Origin: Vitis vinifera
Lineage: Eukaryota; Streptophyta; Magnoliopsida; Vitales; Vitaceae
DNA length: 64,000 nt
Direction: 5' to 3'
Assembly (NCBI RefSeq): GCF_030704535.1
Contig: NC_081813.1
Location: 3,744,001 to 3,808,000, forward strand
Numbering within the stretch: position 1 is the stretch's first letter; each line of letters starts with the position of its first letter. Both the position numbers and the translations under genes were made by a program. The notes below the pieces were generated by a model. It was not told where the DNA came from. It saw only the letters and a list, made by a program, of their open reading frames with translations, and ran no database searches. This document shows positions 25,701-38,374 of this stretch, piece by piece.

Positions 25701-28700
25701 AAAGTACAGCCTTGTTTTGAGTTTGGAAAACGTAAAAAGGACCAAGAATCGTGTATGATATTATGGTCAGACTGTTTTACTGCTTTGTCCAGAAGCTAGC
25801 TGATCAGGCAGCATTTTTTACTTTCAGTAAAATGTCACGACAGTTGCATTTTTCTACTAACAACAATCTTCAGTGCCTAATTCATTGTCTGTTTTTCCCT
25901 TGTTTTCTATGATCTCCATACAGTCAGAACAGGTTTGGAAGGACCTGGCCTTACTGTTGCTCAGAAGATTTGGTATTGTGTTGCCACTGTTGGTGGTCAG
26001 TATATTTGGGCCCGTTTACAGTCATTCTCTGCCTTTCGTAGATGGGGTGATTCTGAGCAGGTACTGCTTTGTCAGCCCTTATTATCTTTTTGGGTGTTAG
26101 TGGGTGGGGTTGGTGGGCAGGCAACTAGGGGGTGAAGAAGGTACTGATTCATATATATATGTGTTCAGAGGTCAGTGGCTCGCCGGGCATGGATTATGAT
26201 TCAACGAATAGAAGGATTATATAAAGCTGCCTCATTCAGCAACCTGCTCATATTCCTTTTTACAGGAAGGTATGTTAGTAAGCATCAAACATTTGCCTTC
26301 TCAAGTGGTTTTTTGGAGCTTTTCTACAGAAAGATTACTATTAGCAAACCCCAATCATTCTCTGAAATACCATATTCTTTTGGTTAGCTTGTATTAGAAC
26401 AGACGAACACACTTGATAAAGCTAAGTGAATACAGGGGGAAAAAATGCCGTGCAGCAACTTGAAATTCAGTTATGTTAAAAATTTAAAGTTCCAAATAGC
26501 AGAAGGCTCTCTGTAGAAGAGGAAATGAGACTGTTGTGTCCAAGTTTACATAAAGTTTAACACAAAATGGTGTCTGAGCTGTAAATGGCTGATCATTGTT
26601 AATTAATTGTTCTGATCACTAGGTCCTGATCCAATTGACTATTAATTTCTCAGTATTCTTTGAATGTTTTTTTTTTCTTGATGATAATCCTTATGTTTCT
26701 CAACATTACAAATTATAATTTGTAGTGTGAAACAGTGTATTTGACAACCTAAAATGACAAAATATTGACAATTCAACAGGGGCAGATGTGAATCAATAAA
26801 TAATGGGTCTACATTCCTTATCTTACTTTTTTCTGTTGGGCCTAATCTGCATCCTTCCCTTAAACTTGGGTTATGGCATTTTTGCTTTTATATATGTTCA
26901 GCAGCAACTAGTTTTATTACAGGACAGTTCAAAATCTGTGTATAAAAAAATGGGCAAACATTCATTATATTTGCACAAACACTCGTTTTATTTGCACAAA
27001 CAGACAACGAAAACAGAAATGTTATTGATTCTCCAATTTCAGTGAGAGTACCATAACAAAATTAGTGCTAATGGCAGTAAAAGCTGGGAATATTTTATTC
27101 TGCTCCCACTTTAATTAATTATTATTTTCTCAAGACTTTTAAATCAAAAAAGTTTAAGAAGATTTGATGGTCATATCATGATAAAAATCTAGAATAGACT
27201 AATATTAAAAATGTTTTCTGTAACCTGAAGTTATGGAATGATGACACTACTTATTGGAACTAACCTCCATTACGCTCCATCCTCCAACTTATTTATAAGT
27301 TTAATTTAGCGATTTGCAGCAATTGACCGGGAGAATTGTATGAGTGTGAGTTGGGTAATTTCTATTCAGTTGCCAAAAATGGCAAAAGTTGGTATAAAAT
27401 TCAGCATTTCTTCATGTTGTATGTATCTTTGTGATGCAGGTATAGAAACCTTATTGAGAGAGCTTTACAAGCAAGACTTGTCTATGGCTCCCCCAATATG
27501 AACAGAGCTGTTAGCTTTGAATACATGAATCGCCAGTTAGTGTGGAATGAATTCTCGGTAAATTTTTTCATAACTGTTGATTTAACTTCAATTCTTTGGT
27601 ATTTCTGAGATGTTTACTTGAAATTTTATGTACCCTTCTGTATTCCCAATAAATTAATGAACATTATAGGCATTAGCATTAAACATTAAATACTAGATAA
27701 TACAGGGTGAGGCTTTTGTTGTAGAATTGCGCTTTTTAATTGATTTGAAGCTTAACTTGAGGAACTTTCCTTCCAAGATGTACTCCTAGATCCATATTTT
27801 GCTTCTTTAAAAATTTACCGCTGCTACTGAATTTGTTTTTATCACCCCATGCTTATTGCATAGATGAGATGTGTGCCCTTTTGAAGAAAAAGGGAAGTCT
27901 GTCCCTTGGTTCCTCACTTGTTACAAGTTTAATTGATCCACTTCCTCTTGCATTTGTTGTTTCTTTGATCCACATACTGCAGTTTTCATCTCGACATTTC
28001 CTTGTTATAAATGTTGTCATTCACTAATGATTTTGTTTATTTGACTGATTTAGATTTTTGGTTAACTGTTTTATCAGAATAAAATCTCATTATGAATCAA
28101 ATGGAAGTTGCTTTTTAAATTTTTCTGGCAAATTTTATAGAAAATCCTATTCATATTTTGTTCATCTCGGAGGATAAATGTCTTTTTGCGCTAATGTGCA
28201 GGAGATGTTGTTGTTACTTCTTCCTCTTCTCAATTCATCATCAATTAGAAATTTTCTTCGCCCATTCTCTAAGAATAAGTCTTCAAGTTCTGAAGGAGAT
28301 GAAACTGCTTGCCCCATTTGCCAGGCTAGTCCAACCATTCCATTTCTCGCTCTACCTTGTGAGCACAGGTACATCTCTGCATATCTCCACATCCCTTGTT
28401 GATTTTTGCTTTTAGCTAGCTACTTATTATTCTTATTAAAGCTCAAAATTAGGTAATTAATGCTGTGCCATTTTCCTTCTCATATACAAAAAACATATAT
28501 ACTTAAAGCCCTATGCAAGTCCAAACTCCCCCCATCCCCTCCTTAGATTTCTTGGCTTGTAATATCACATGTGGGCCCCAACAGTGTGAGGGATATGTTC
28601 ACACCCTAGTTTTCCTTCCATGTTAATGGTTTGATTCTAGATCCCATGGCTACTCTGAAGAATTTGTGCAAATAGAAAACGACATGGCTCCCTACTGTTT

Positions 28701-28898
28701 AAAATAGATTTCTGAGTTAGGCCGGTTGAAAGGATGCTTAAAACAAGTGCAATTTCTCTTTATGGCAGGTACTGTTACTACTGCCTTCGGACGCGCTGTG
28801 CTGCAGCTTCATCATTCCGGTGTATCAGATGCAGTGAGCCAGTTGTTGCCATGCAGCGGCATTTTGGTTCAGTCAGCAACGTAGTACCCAAACAATGA
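22745..28898 (+). CDS. PEX2: Peroxisome biogenesis protein 2 (PEX2), RING-finger peroxin, 8 exons
   Basis: PEX2 is a peroxisomal membrane RING E3 that, with PEX10 and PEX12, ubiquitinates the import receptor PEX5 for recycling. Exons: 22745-22864, 23580-23693, 23783-23936, 25924-26060, 26169-26269, 27440-27557, 28202-28368 and 28769-28898. All introns are GT-AG and the phases join to 346 residues, close to the plant PEX2 length. The N-terminal domain includes LMKPGMLFQYEPELDAFLEFLIWRF, followed by hydrophobic helices (YCVATVGGQYIWARL, AASFSNLLIFLFTG, MLLLLLPLL). The C-terminal RING is a complete C3HC4 set: C285, C288, C301, H303, C306, C309, C322, C325. The protein ends VSNVVPKQ. The longest intron (23937-25923) holds no gene. 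The ATG is the first in frame and starts MEKQTLDSSS. Identification is secure. Confidence 0.96.
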
Positions 28899-31800
28899 TT
28901 ATTTCCATACTGAAGAAGATATTATCAGAAAGCATAGTTACAGTGTTGTATAAGAAAATGTCAGGAAAATGGCATTACAATTAAATTGAGGAATCAAGAT
29001 TCCTTGTAAAGTCATTTGTTCCCCTCTATTGAGTGGGGGATCTTAGTTCATTCTTTGGCAGCTTTCTGTGACTCTTTCCATTCCTCAAAATTGCTATCAC
29101 TCTGTCCTTTCAGATTGATCTTTGTCCTCCCCTGATTTGAGAATTGTAAAATCAAGTTCATTTTTGTCAATACTTGTTGTGGTCACTCTTTGCTGTCAAT
29201 TCAGGTGCTCTGGAAATGGCCTCACAGACTATCAACCCAATCTGTAGCTTTGATGACTCACTGAGTTTAGCCTTCGACACGGGCATGATAAAGAAATGGT
29301 AACCCTCTACACTGTTTGCATCTTTAACTACCATGTGCCTCACAATGCCCTGTTCCAGAAATGGCTAACATTAGAAGGGTGGGTGCACGTGTAGAAGTAG
29401 AACATAATGTGATTTGTTTTTATGCTGCTTGCTTATAAACACCTCTCCTTGTTCTGTTGTGGAAAACATGATGTAATTTGTATTTTTACTCTAACTGAGC
29501 AGATTCTTTTTGTCCCTTCTTTCTAGATACCAAGAATATTGAAGAGGTGTTGCTGGCAACAGAAGCAGCTGTGCGACTTTCGGTGGTAATGATCTTTTCC
29601 CATCCTCCCATTCTCTGTTTTCTTAATTGTTACACCCACATGCGCTTCACACTTTGTCAAGCAGGGTCAGCTCTTTCAATTTTTTGTCGTGTTTCTGGGA
29701 TATGGCCACTAACATAAATATCCACATCAAAGAAGGTAAGATCTCTCGGCCTTTGGATATCTTATGATATAGCATTTGAATAATCGGGCTTTTTGCTATT
29801 ATGCTTCATTTGAATTCACCCTTTCATTCTGAGTTCAAAATGATCCTCAAGTGCTATGAGATAAGGTTTCCTTTACCAAACCATCTTTTCATGTTCTCTA
29901 TACTTTTGTGTATGTGTGGCCTAGCAAAACTGGCTATGAATTACACTAGGGTTTATACCTCAGAAAAAAAAAAAAAATCAAGGTTGAGGAGTTAATTATT
30001 TGGGTGATTAAATTAAGCCCATAAGATATGGTTTTTGATTTGGCTTAGTAGTTTATTTTTAAATATTATGACTAATGGTAAGCTATCAACTCTCAAGCTT
30101 GATTATGGGGGATTTGAAAGAAGCTCTACTGATAGGGTAGTTGGTTGTTGGCATTAAAAAAATAAATAAATAAATAAATAAATAATTGTTTAATTTTATA
30201 TCTCCTTCTTGAATAGTCACCAAGTCCGGATCAACCAATTGAGGTTGAAATTTGATTCCAAAAGACTTATGTCGGTGACGTTAAAAAAATAGGAAAAAAA
30301 AGGGAGAATGGACCAAGAAAATTTAAAAAACAAAAAAGTGAGAAATGTCGGTCCAAGAGGTTTTTGTGGTCATTTTGAATGGCAACATCTGGTTCGATGG
30401 AGACGTAATGAAACTGTGGCATGTTTTAGCAGCAGAGAGCCTTGTAAATTTTCTCACTTGATAAACTTTTTCAGTCAAATGACAGTAGCGGTTAACCCTT
30501 GTCAATATCAAACTGAGATATTGTAGCATCTGCTGCACACCGCTTTTTTTGACGCCTTTTTAAAAGTAGTTTTTAAGAATATTTTTTAATCACGAAAAGT
30601 CAAATATAAAATATAATTTTTCCGATTTATTTTTGGTATTGTATATTTATAATGTTATGCAAGCCAAAATTTTATAAAATATTTTTTTATGTTTTTATTT
30701 ATATTCAGAATACTTTATAAAATATTGTTAATCTTTTGAAAAAGGGTCTGATTCTAGGAAGATTCAGTTTCATGCTATAAATCAGATTCATCATGGTCTC
30801 CAGATCCTTGTACGAATAGTGGTGGTACACAAGAGACGCACTAAGAACCAGCAAATATCAAATTGTTCATAATTTGGATTATTCATGCGCATGTCTTCAC
30901 AACTGTTTGCCAAACAATGCCTTATTCTAATAATCAAACTTTATGGTTAAGGTTAATTTCGTTCTTCTTTTGTGAGATTTAAGCAAAATGTATTTAATCA
31001 TCATTAATTTGAAATTTCGTCAAATAAGAGTCAAAAGATAAGTGAAACATTTGAAAAATTTTAAAATTAATAGTGGTCTGATAGCGAATGAAATTAATCT
31101 TGACCAACCCTTTTTCGACCCTTGCATGTCACCTCATAAATTTTTTTTTTTTCTAATTTTTTCTAGGAATTAAAAAAAAAATAGAAATATCCCAATTTAA
31201 CATTGGATCCAATCTTAGTATCGAATAGGATTTTTTTTGAAGTAAATTCAATCACACTTTTTCAAATTACATTGAGACACTCTTAAAAGGCAAACCTTGT
31301 TTGTGGTAAAAAAAAAAGATATCCCAAAGAACAAAATAAGCATGCCAATCTATTTATCATCATCACATTGTCCATAAGAATCATTTCACTCTTTTATAAA
31401 TTAACTTTTAATCCTAACACATGCTCAAACTAAATTGACATCCACTTCAAATACCGGAAATGCTCCATGTTATTGTAACATTTATGGTATGTAACATGTG
31501 AAAAGCACGAATATTAAGATTAACTATAATGAAAATGTGACAAAAATAGAAGGAACTTGAGATTTTGATCATAAAGGCATAATTACTATGTTATTTTATT
31601 CAAATATATGTCACAAATAAACTTTATAATATTTGTTCCCATGTCAATGCATGTATAGTACTAATATACATTTTTTTTTATTAAATTTTCAATTCACGTT
31701 TGAGTTTTCTTATTTTTAATAACCAATGAACGTTTTATGGTCAAATCCTTAGGACTTTTCATGGAGATCCAAGGAGACTGAAATCTTGAGGTGTTGACCA

Positions 31801-34419
31801 TCCCACAATAACTAGCATAAGGTAAATTTAAGGTATCATTAGTGACGAAATTCGAACCATATGTTACTTATTGGGATCACACTTCCTAGTATTGACTCTA
31901 ACCAATTAGGCTACCTTAACAAATTCAATTCATATTTGATTATAATTAAACTAAAGGCCCTTGGCAAAATAATTTTAAAACTATCATCATTTAGAATTCT
32001 ATAGACGAACGAATTTAGTATAAAAAGTGAATTATATTCTAAAAATATAAATTCATTAAAAATAAATAAAATGGGTGATGAAAAATATTTTCTAAACAAC
32101 TATTTTTTTAATAATAATATTACAAAATATTTCTAAAAAAATGGCCACTTCAATGATTTGGCCATTTCTCCAAGAAGCATTGGCATGGACATTTTGGAAA
32201 AAGTCACAAGAAAGTTGCAGCCAGTGGAATGGAGATATGGGTTGGAATCATGGTTGTTCAAGTGGTGATCCCCATTCCCCACTGTGATTCTCAAGTACTC
32301 TCATATGTAATTATGCAACTGTTGGTTATTGTTGGACCCTATTATCCTAGAAACATGGCCAATTCCATAAATGAATCTTCATCATTGTACCAGCTTCAAG
32401 CATCCAACCACTACTACAAAAGTTGCAATCAAATGGTCTAAATTTGCAAACCTCGTCCAATCTTTTACCATGAACAATGGTTTTTCCTTGGCTTTAGGAG
32501 GCATGTGGCCACATTTAATTAGTGATTTTCATGCCAAAAAAGGCACGCTTAGTTTTTTTAATTATGGGATGCAACCTCGGCTCCATGTCCCACTTAAATC
32601 CCTAATTAATCCTAAGATTTGCATGTTTGGAATAAATTTTAAAAGGATTTGAAAATACTTTCATTGTAAAAGTAGGCGTTTAATAAAATTTTAAAATTTA
32701 TTTTCTAAAAAATTTTAAAAATCACTTGTAATGATATTAAAGTAATGCTCAAAATTTCATCGATATTACTTAATACTTCATATATAATTCAAATTATTTC
32801 ATTAGATGATTTTAGTTTTGTCATGTTGCATGTGAAAGTTTACAAAGATACACAAAAACAATAGCAAGTATTTTATTATTTTAAATTTAATTAAGGAATA
32901 AAAAATTGAATTTTAGGTTGAAAGTAAATAACATTTTTGTATAAAATCAAATAAGTATTAAAAGAAAAAAAAAGTTTTTTTCACTCATTTTTAAATTTTT
33001 CACTACAAATTTAATTTTAAACAACTCACTTATAAAAAAAAAACCATAAAATATGAATCAAAATTTATAAAATACAATTTTTAAATAGTTATTTAAAAAT
33101 AATTAATATTTTATATACTTTTTTTTTTTATCAAAGACTCCATATTTAACCATTCAGGTATTATCTTTTAATGATATGTATACTACATTTAACTCATAAG
33201 TGTATAAAATTTGAATTATTTTTAAAGGATTCTTATTTTATAATTATTTTTAAACTCACTTTTTTTGTGTTTCATATTTTGTTATCGGAAATCTAGGCAA
33301 TGGGTGTTGCTCTCCTATGTGATATTCATTATTAATTATAATTTTCTTAATATTTACAATACAATTGAGGAATAAAAACTTAAATCTTGGGATAAAAAAA
33401 AAATCATTTTTATGATAAATTGAATAAGGATTACAAGAAAATCTTGTTGATTTTTATATAGCAATTTTTTAAAAACAAATAAAGGGAAGTTGAGAAATTT
33501 CGATACTAGAAAGAGATTTTTAATTTTTAATTTATTTATTTTACAAAATGATGCCAAAAAATTCTTTCACCTGGTTCCCTTAGATTGTATAAATCAAACC
33601 TTTGACACCCAAAAAAAAAAAAGAAAAAAAAAAGAAGAAGAAAAGAAAAGAAATGTCTGCACATAAAGATGTGATGGAGGATTTTTCAAAAAAGCAAACC
33701 TAAAAAATTTCAAAAATATTTGATCCATTTGGCCTTTCTAGGTAGTTGCATTGGCATGGAGGGAATAGTAATGAATGGAGTAGGGGGAAAACCATTTTCC
33801 CTAAGAAGAGTGTTTTTTTGTAATATTTTTACTGAAATTGTTGTTGGGCTAGTTAGATTCGGGTACTTTAGTTAGTTGATTGAAATAATTGGGAGGAGGA
33901 AGAAGAGAAAAGGGTGTGATATCAGAAGCATTATACTCTAAGTCTAGCCCTAATGCTAACCCTAGAGCTCAAAAACAATCCCAAGGTAGTACCCTAAATT
34001 AAGGAAGGAAGCCCCAAACACCATTAGTTTATGATCTGAGAACACAGCCCACCAGCTTTTTCTGCCCCACTTTATAATAAAGTAAAAGGGGAGAATAAAA
34101 AAGAATACTAAACAAATGAAAGAAGAGAGGAAAGAGAGGAAACAAATGCAAAAGCCTTTCAACCCCACAATGAAAATTCTTTCAAGACATATAGGACTCT
34201 TTGGGTTTCTTCAACCTCATCTGGGAAAGCAAACAGGACTCTGAAAGCTTCAACAAAGGGTCTTGTTTTTGGGTGTATGAGCAAAGCAAGAAGTAGGACA
34301 AAGTGAAAGAGAGAAAGTGAAAGAGAGAAAAGGGATTTTCTTTTCTTTGGTGTTATAATTTTTTTGTGGGGAGGGAAGGGATGAAGTGGGGTGTTTTGCA
34401 GAGCTGATCAGTGTAACAA
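28899..34419. other. PEX2 3' flank, intergenic DNA and bHLH upstream region
   Basis: The first few hundred bases are the PEX2 3' UTR. A 28-codon ATG ORF at 29218-29304 and an open segment at 29527-29590 (DTKNIEEVLLATEAAVRLS) look exon-like, but joining them at the visible splice signals creates a stop. An (AATA)n microsatellite lies at 30152-30184. From 30540 to 33650 the DNA is AT-rich with no gene; a purine-only stretch occurs at 33605-33652. From 33900 to 34380 the composition becomes GA-rich, consistent with the bHLH leader. Confidence 0.45.
34381..34419 (+). pseudogene. Inactivated ancestral N-terminal codons of the bHLH gene
   Basis: Read in the frame of the downstream start, these 13 codons give MKWGVLQS-stop-SV-stop-Q, directly joined to MMAGNPNWW. 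As I recall them, related bHLH68/133-type proteins begin [22 protein letters not shown], which aligns codon for codon without a gap. Two stop codons (TGA at 34405, TAA at 34414) now exclude this segment from the protein. Confidence 0.7.
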
Positions 34420-36368
34420 ATGATGGCTGGAAACCCTAACTGGTGGAGCATGAATAACATGCGACCACCCTCATCGCAGCAGTCTTCTTCTGCTTTCTTA
34501 TCTCCCCCCACTCTCTTCTCTCCTAGATATGTACCTGAATCTTCTTCATCACTGCCTTTCAATTCTTTGGCTGACACCCCAGACCTTCCACACTCATGGA
34601 GCCAGCTACTTCTGTAAATCTCTCTCTCAAAGTTTTTCTTTTTCTTGTACTTACTATCCTTGCTTTCACATGGGTTTCAATGGCTTTTAATCCAAAAATC
34701 AAATTTGTCCCATGTTGTTCCAGTCTCTCTTCTTAAAGATCTAATCTCATGTCCTTAATGAGCTTTTTCAACTCAGGAATTTCATGGGTTTTTTTCTGTA
34801 GAAAACTGACATATGTTTATGTGATCTATCCTTCAATTTACACCTGTCTTAGCATCTCGAAATGGGTTTCTGAATTTGGTGATGAAATGTTTGGGTTTTG
34901 GTGATTGTCATTTTTCAGGGTTGGATCATCAGGTGAGGAAGATAGGTTTGGTTCAAGTGATTTTCAAGCTAAGAATGTGGAATGGGAAGACCAAATCTTG
35001 AATACATCCCAGAGGATTCCCGCAGTTGATGTAAAGCAAGAAGTAGTCTCTCAAAGTAGCCACCCCTATAATCATGGAGATGAAGGCTTTCAGACATCAA
35101 GACCTCCTTGGTCCCAAATCATGCCAGTTTCCTCTCCTAGGTCGTGCGTTACAAACTTGAGCACTAACATATTAGACTTCTCTAACAAGGCTGGTGTTAG
35201 GAATCAACATGCAGATCATTCAACTGAGGTATGAGAAGAAAAAGAAAAAGAATCGCAGAAAGGAAAATTGAGCTTCATGAGCTAAAGTTATCTATGAATT
35301 TCCTATAGTTTAGTTAGCAAAGTGGTTTAAGTATAATTGAATTTACTCATGGATCTGTTTGTTTGTGTATTTGCTCCATTCACAAGTGTAACAGCACGGC
35401 GACTGGTGGGGCATGTAAAAAGGCTAGGGTTCAACCCTCTCCGAGCCAACCACCACTAAAGGTAAGAGAGAAAAATCTCTTTCTCTTTGAGTGTAGAATG
35501 TTGTGTCTTTCCTGATTGTCTATTTCTTCAAGCATGTGTGATTCTTCTGCTACTATACTATACTATCTACCAAAACAAGAAGAAAAAACAGTAAAGAAAA
35601 AAGAGAGAAATTCTCTAGAAAACAGAAAACTAGTAATTTAACATTCTTTCTTTTTATATATATTAATTAATTTACTCTGAACCAGGTGAGAAAGGAGAAG
35701 CTGGGTGATAGAATAACAGCCCTTCACCAGTTAGTTTCCCCATTTGGAAAGGTAATCCCAAGCTGGTTCTCTCTCCTCCTCTTGACTCATACTGAACAGG
35801 AAGGAATATCACACAAGCCAATTTTTTATGAACAAACCCATAAAGAGATTTTCTTTTTTGTCTTTTTTTTTTCTTTTTTAATTTCCCACTGAATAAAGCT
35901 CATATCTTTAAAATTTTCTCGTTCTTTGATCTGGGTTTTTCTCTTTTAACATTAAAGAGGGATGAGAAAGATGACTGGGGTGAATTGTGGGTGTGTTTCT
36001 CTTTTGCAGACTGACACTGCTTCTGTCTTGTTAGAAGCTATTGGGTATATCAGATTCCTTCAGGGTCAAATTGAGGTGATGTTTTCTTCCACCACATTTT
36101 ATGCTTTGCAAACGACCAAGTATTCCGGTGGGAAAGAGAGCATGCACCTAAAGTTTCATTTATTCATGCTTTTCTGAACATTCTGTAGTTATTGAAGTTA
36201 TAAAATTTATTCTTTTTTCAATCTTTCCCCCCCTTGAATGCAGGCCCTTAGCTCTCCGTACTTGGGCAATGCATCAGGAAACATGAGGAACCAACAGTGT
36301 GTAAGTACCCATACATTTATACCCTTTTCCCATTTCCCAAAGCAACAAGCCAAGATCCTCTCTCCCAC

Positions 36369-36410
<42 letters not shown>

Positions 36411-37066
36411 CTTGCTCAATGTGGGTAACTTTAACATAAATATATGTAGAGAGAGAGTGATCAATTGATTAATGAGGATGGGTTTGTTTTCAGGTTCAAG
36501 GCGAAATGAATTGTATATTTCCCAAAGACCCTGGTCAGGTATGCTTTATTGGATCCATCACGTAGGGTGAGCCTTTGGTTTGAAAAGAATCCAATTACCT
36601 ATTTTTATAATTGATAAAGAAAAGTATGGGATCAAAGAACAAGGTTCTCAGCTTTATAAACTTTAACTTCAGCAATTCCTTAAACCACCACTTGGTACTA
36701 CCCTTACTTTAATCAATGGAAATAGGCATACAAGAAAACGAGTTGAAACTCCTAAAGAAAAGCTAACATTTCTCCTTTCCTTTCTCCTTCATCAAGCTCC
36801 TGAACGACAACTGCCTCAAAAGAAAAGGATCAGCACCTAATCAGCAGGTATATATATACGCATTCCTCCTTGCTCAATTATTCAAAATCTAAAAAAATTT
36901 CGGCTTTTTTAACCTTCTGTTCTTATATATATTTTAGGATACACAAGATGCACCAAAGGACTTGAAGAGTAGAGGGTTGTGCCTGGTTCCGGTTTCGTGC
37001 ACTCAGCAGGTTGGAAGTGACAATGGAGCCGATTATTGGTCTCCGGCTCTCGGTGGAGGGTTTTGA
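34420..37066 (+). CDS. BHLH68: Atypical bHLH transcription factor, bHLH68/bHLH133-like, 9 exons
   Basis: Exons: 34420-34613, 34919-35228, 35387-35461, 35686-35751, 36010-36075, 36244-36300, 36494-36538, 36797-36847 and 36938-37066. All are GT-AG with consistent phases, giving 330 residues. The N-terminus [19 protein letters not shown] and the SWSQLLL motif (about 59-65) are group signatures. The bHLH region spans about 179-237: a weak basic stretch KKARVQ, helix 1 [17 protein letters not shown], loop SPFGKTD, helix 2 [20 protein letters not shown]. The His and Glu residues that contact the E-box in typical bHLH proteins are not conserved (Ser/Leu here), so it probably does not bind canonical E-boxes and may act through dimerisation. 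The tail is hydrophilic and ends [12 protein letters not shown] pure CT microsatellite lies in intron 6 (about 36371-36407). Start choice: upstream in-frame stops at 34405 and 34414 leave this ATG as the first usable one. Confidence 0.93.
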
Positions 37067-37122
37067 TCCGCGGTACATGTGTGGCTGTGTAGTATGCTCA
37101 AGCTTTCATGGAATGAGATAAT

Positions 37123-37169
37123 ATCATGAGCAGTCACTCTGCTAATTTCTAAGGGTGATTGCTCATGAT
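37123..37169 (+). other. Stable hairpin in the bHLH 3' UTR
   Basis: Bases 37123-37140 pair with 37152-37169, giving 18 bp with two G-U pairs and an 11-nt loop, 57 bases after the stop codon. In the gene's sense orientation it would lie in the 3' UTR. It could be a structural RNA element or a chance inverted repeat. It is too short for a typical plant miRNA precursor. Confidence 0.6.
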
Positions 37170-38047
37170 GCTATGCATTCTAGACAGGAAGCCAGTGTGC
37201 TATATTTTACTGATGAGCTCTTTCATATACAGTTTCTGTACTCTATATATACAATTTTAAGATTTAAGCTATCATACAGAGCTTCATGTGTGTGAAGTTC
37301 AATCACTATTTTATGCTGATCATCACAAGCACTTTCCAGTGAGTACTATATATAGCCATTCTTTAATCTTCTTACTTTAAAAAAACCCATTGAACTGGAG
37401 CAAAATAATTTACAAAAAGGCATTTTTCTTGCACTGAATCTTCAAAAGAGAAGCAATATCGCTTTCTTTAATGGCAATTCTGCTCACCCACTTGATAATT
37501 ATCTTTGAATAAGTGTCCATTAATCCCTCTTTCATCAATGATTACGTACTGCTTTGTATATGTGTCACAAAAGCTATACTGGGAAATCTAAATTCCATTA
37601 GGACCATGTATATGATTTGGAACATTGTTTCTTCCTTGAGTTGCCGTCATGGTGGTAGAAATGTGATATTCCCAGTCATTTTCTGAAAAGTTGGAATATT
37701 ATATGCATATATATGGGTATCAACATGCGCAAATAGTCCAGTTTGATAACAAAACTAAAGGGGATTAATATACCATATGACCCTAGTGTACAAGTTGAGA
37801 CAATAGCACTGCCCTATGAGTCTACTTAATTGACCCAACTGCTTTTCAAGAGATGCTTAAGTACCTGTTAGTCAACCCCCCTTGATCAGCTAAAACATTT
37901 TGTGGGCTTTCAGAACCTTAATGTGAGAACTCTTTTGGCACCCAAAGGCCACTTCAAGACCAATGCAAACAGATAGATTTAAACCCCAAGATTTTTATGG
38001 CTCAAAACTCTGATCCCATGTTAAAAGCCTAGACCATGCAACATTAA
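37170..38047. other. bHLH 3' flank and intergenic DNA
   Basis: No coding exon is recognised. The composition is ordinary and no transposon end was found before the MITE at 38048. Confidence 0.5.
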
Positions 38048-38371
38048 GGTTATGTTTGGTTCCGGAAAGTACAAAGGAAAGAAAAAAAATGTTAAGGAAA
38101 ATGATTTTCTCATATTTGGTTGTATTATAAAATATTCCAAAAAAATTGAATATAATTAAAATTAGTTAGAAACTTATACATTCTAAAATTATTTAACTTT
38201 TATATTGATGAGTTAAAATAAATAAAATGAGTTTGAAATAGCAAATAAAAATAATTTATTATCTTTAACTCTATATTTTATTTTCCTTTACTTTTTCTTT
38301 CCTTTTAATTTTCCTCTCTATTTTCTTTCATTCGCATTTTCTCTCAAATTTTTCGAGAACCAAACATAGCC
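38048..38371. mobile_element. PIF/Harbinger (Tourist-like) MITE, family A copy 1
   Basis: A 324-bp element with terminal inverted repeats GGTTATGTTTGGTTC and GAACCAAACATAGCC, flanked on both sides by TAA (38045-38047 and 38372-38374). The interior is AT-rich and non-coding. A second copy sits at 63562-63886 with nearly the same interior. TAA target duplication and the TIR style are hallmarks of PIF/Harbinger MITEs. Confidence 0.85.
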
Positions 38372-38374
38372 TAA

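Noticed and set aside
29245-29270. Box C/D snoRNA (TGATGA-like followed by CTGA)
   Set aside because: The two boxes are only about ten bases apart, with no terminal stem and no guide segment.
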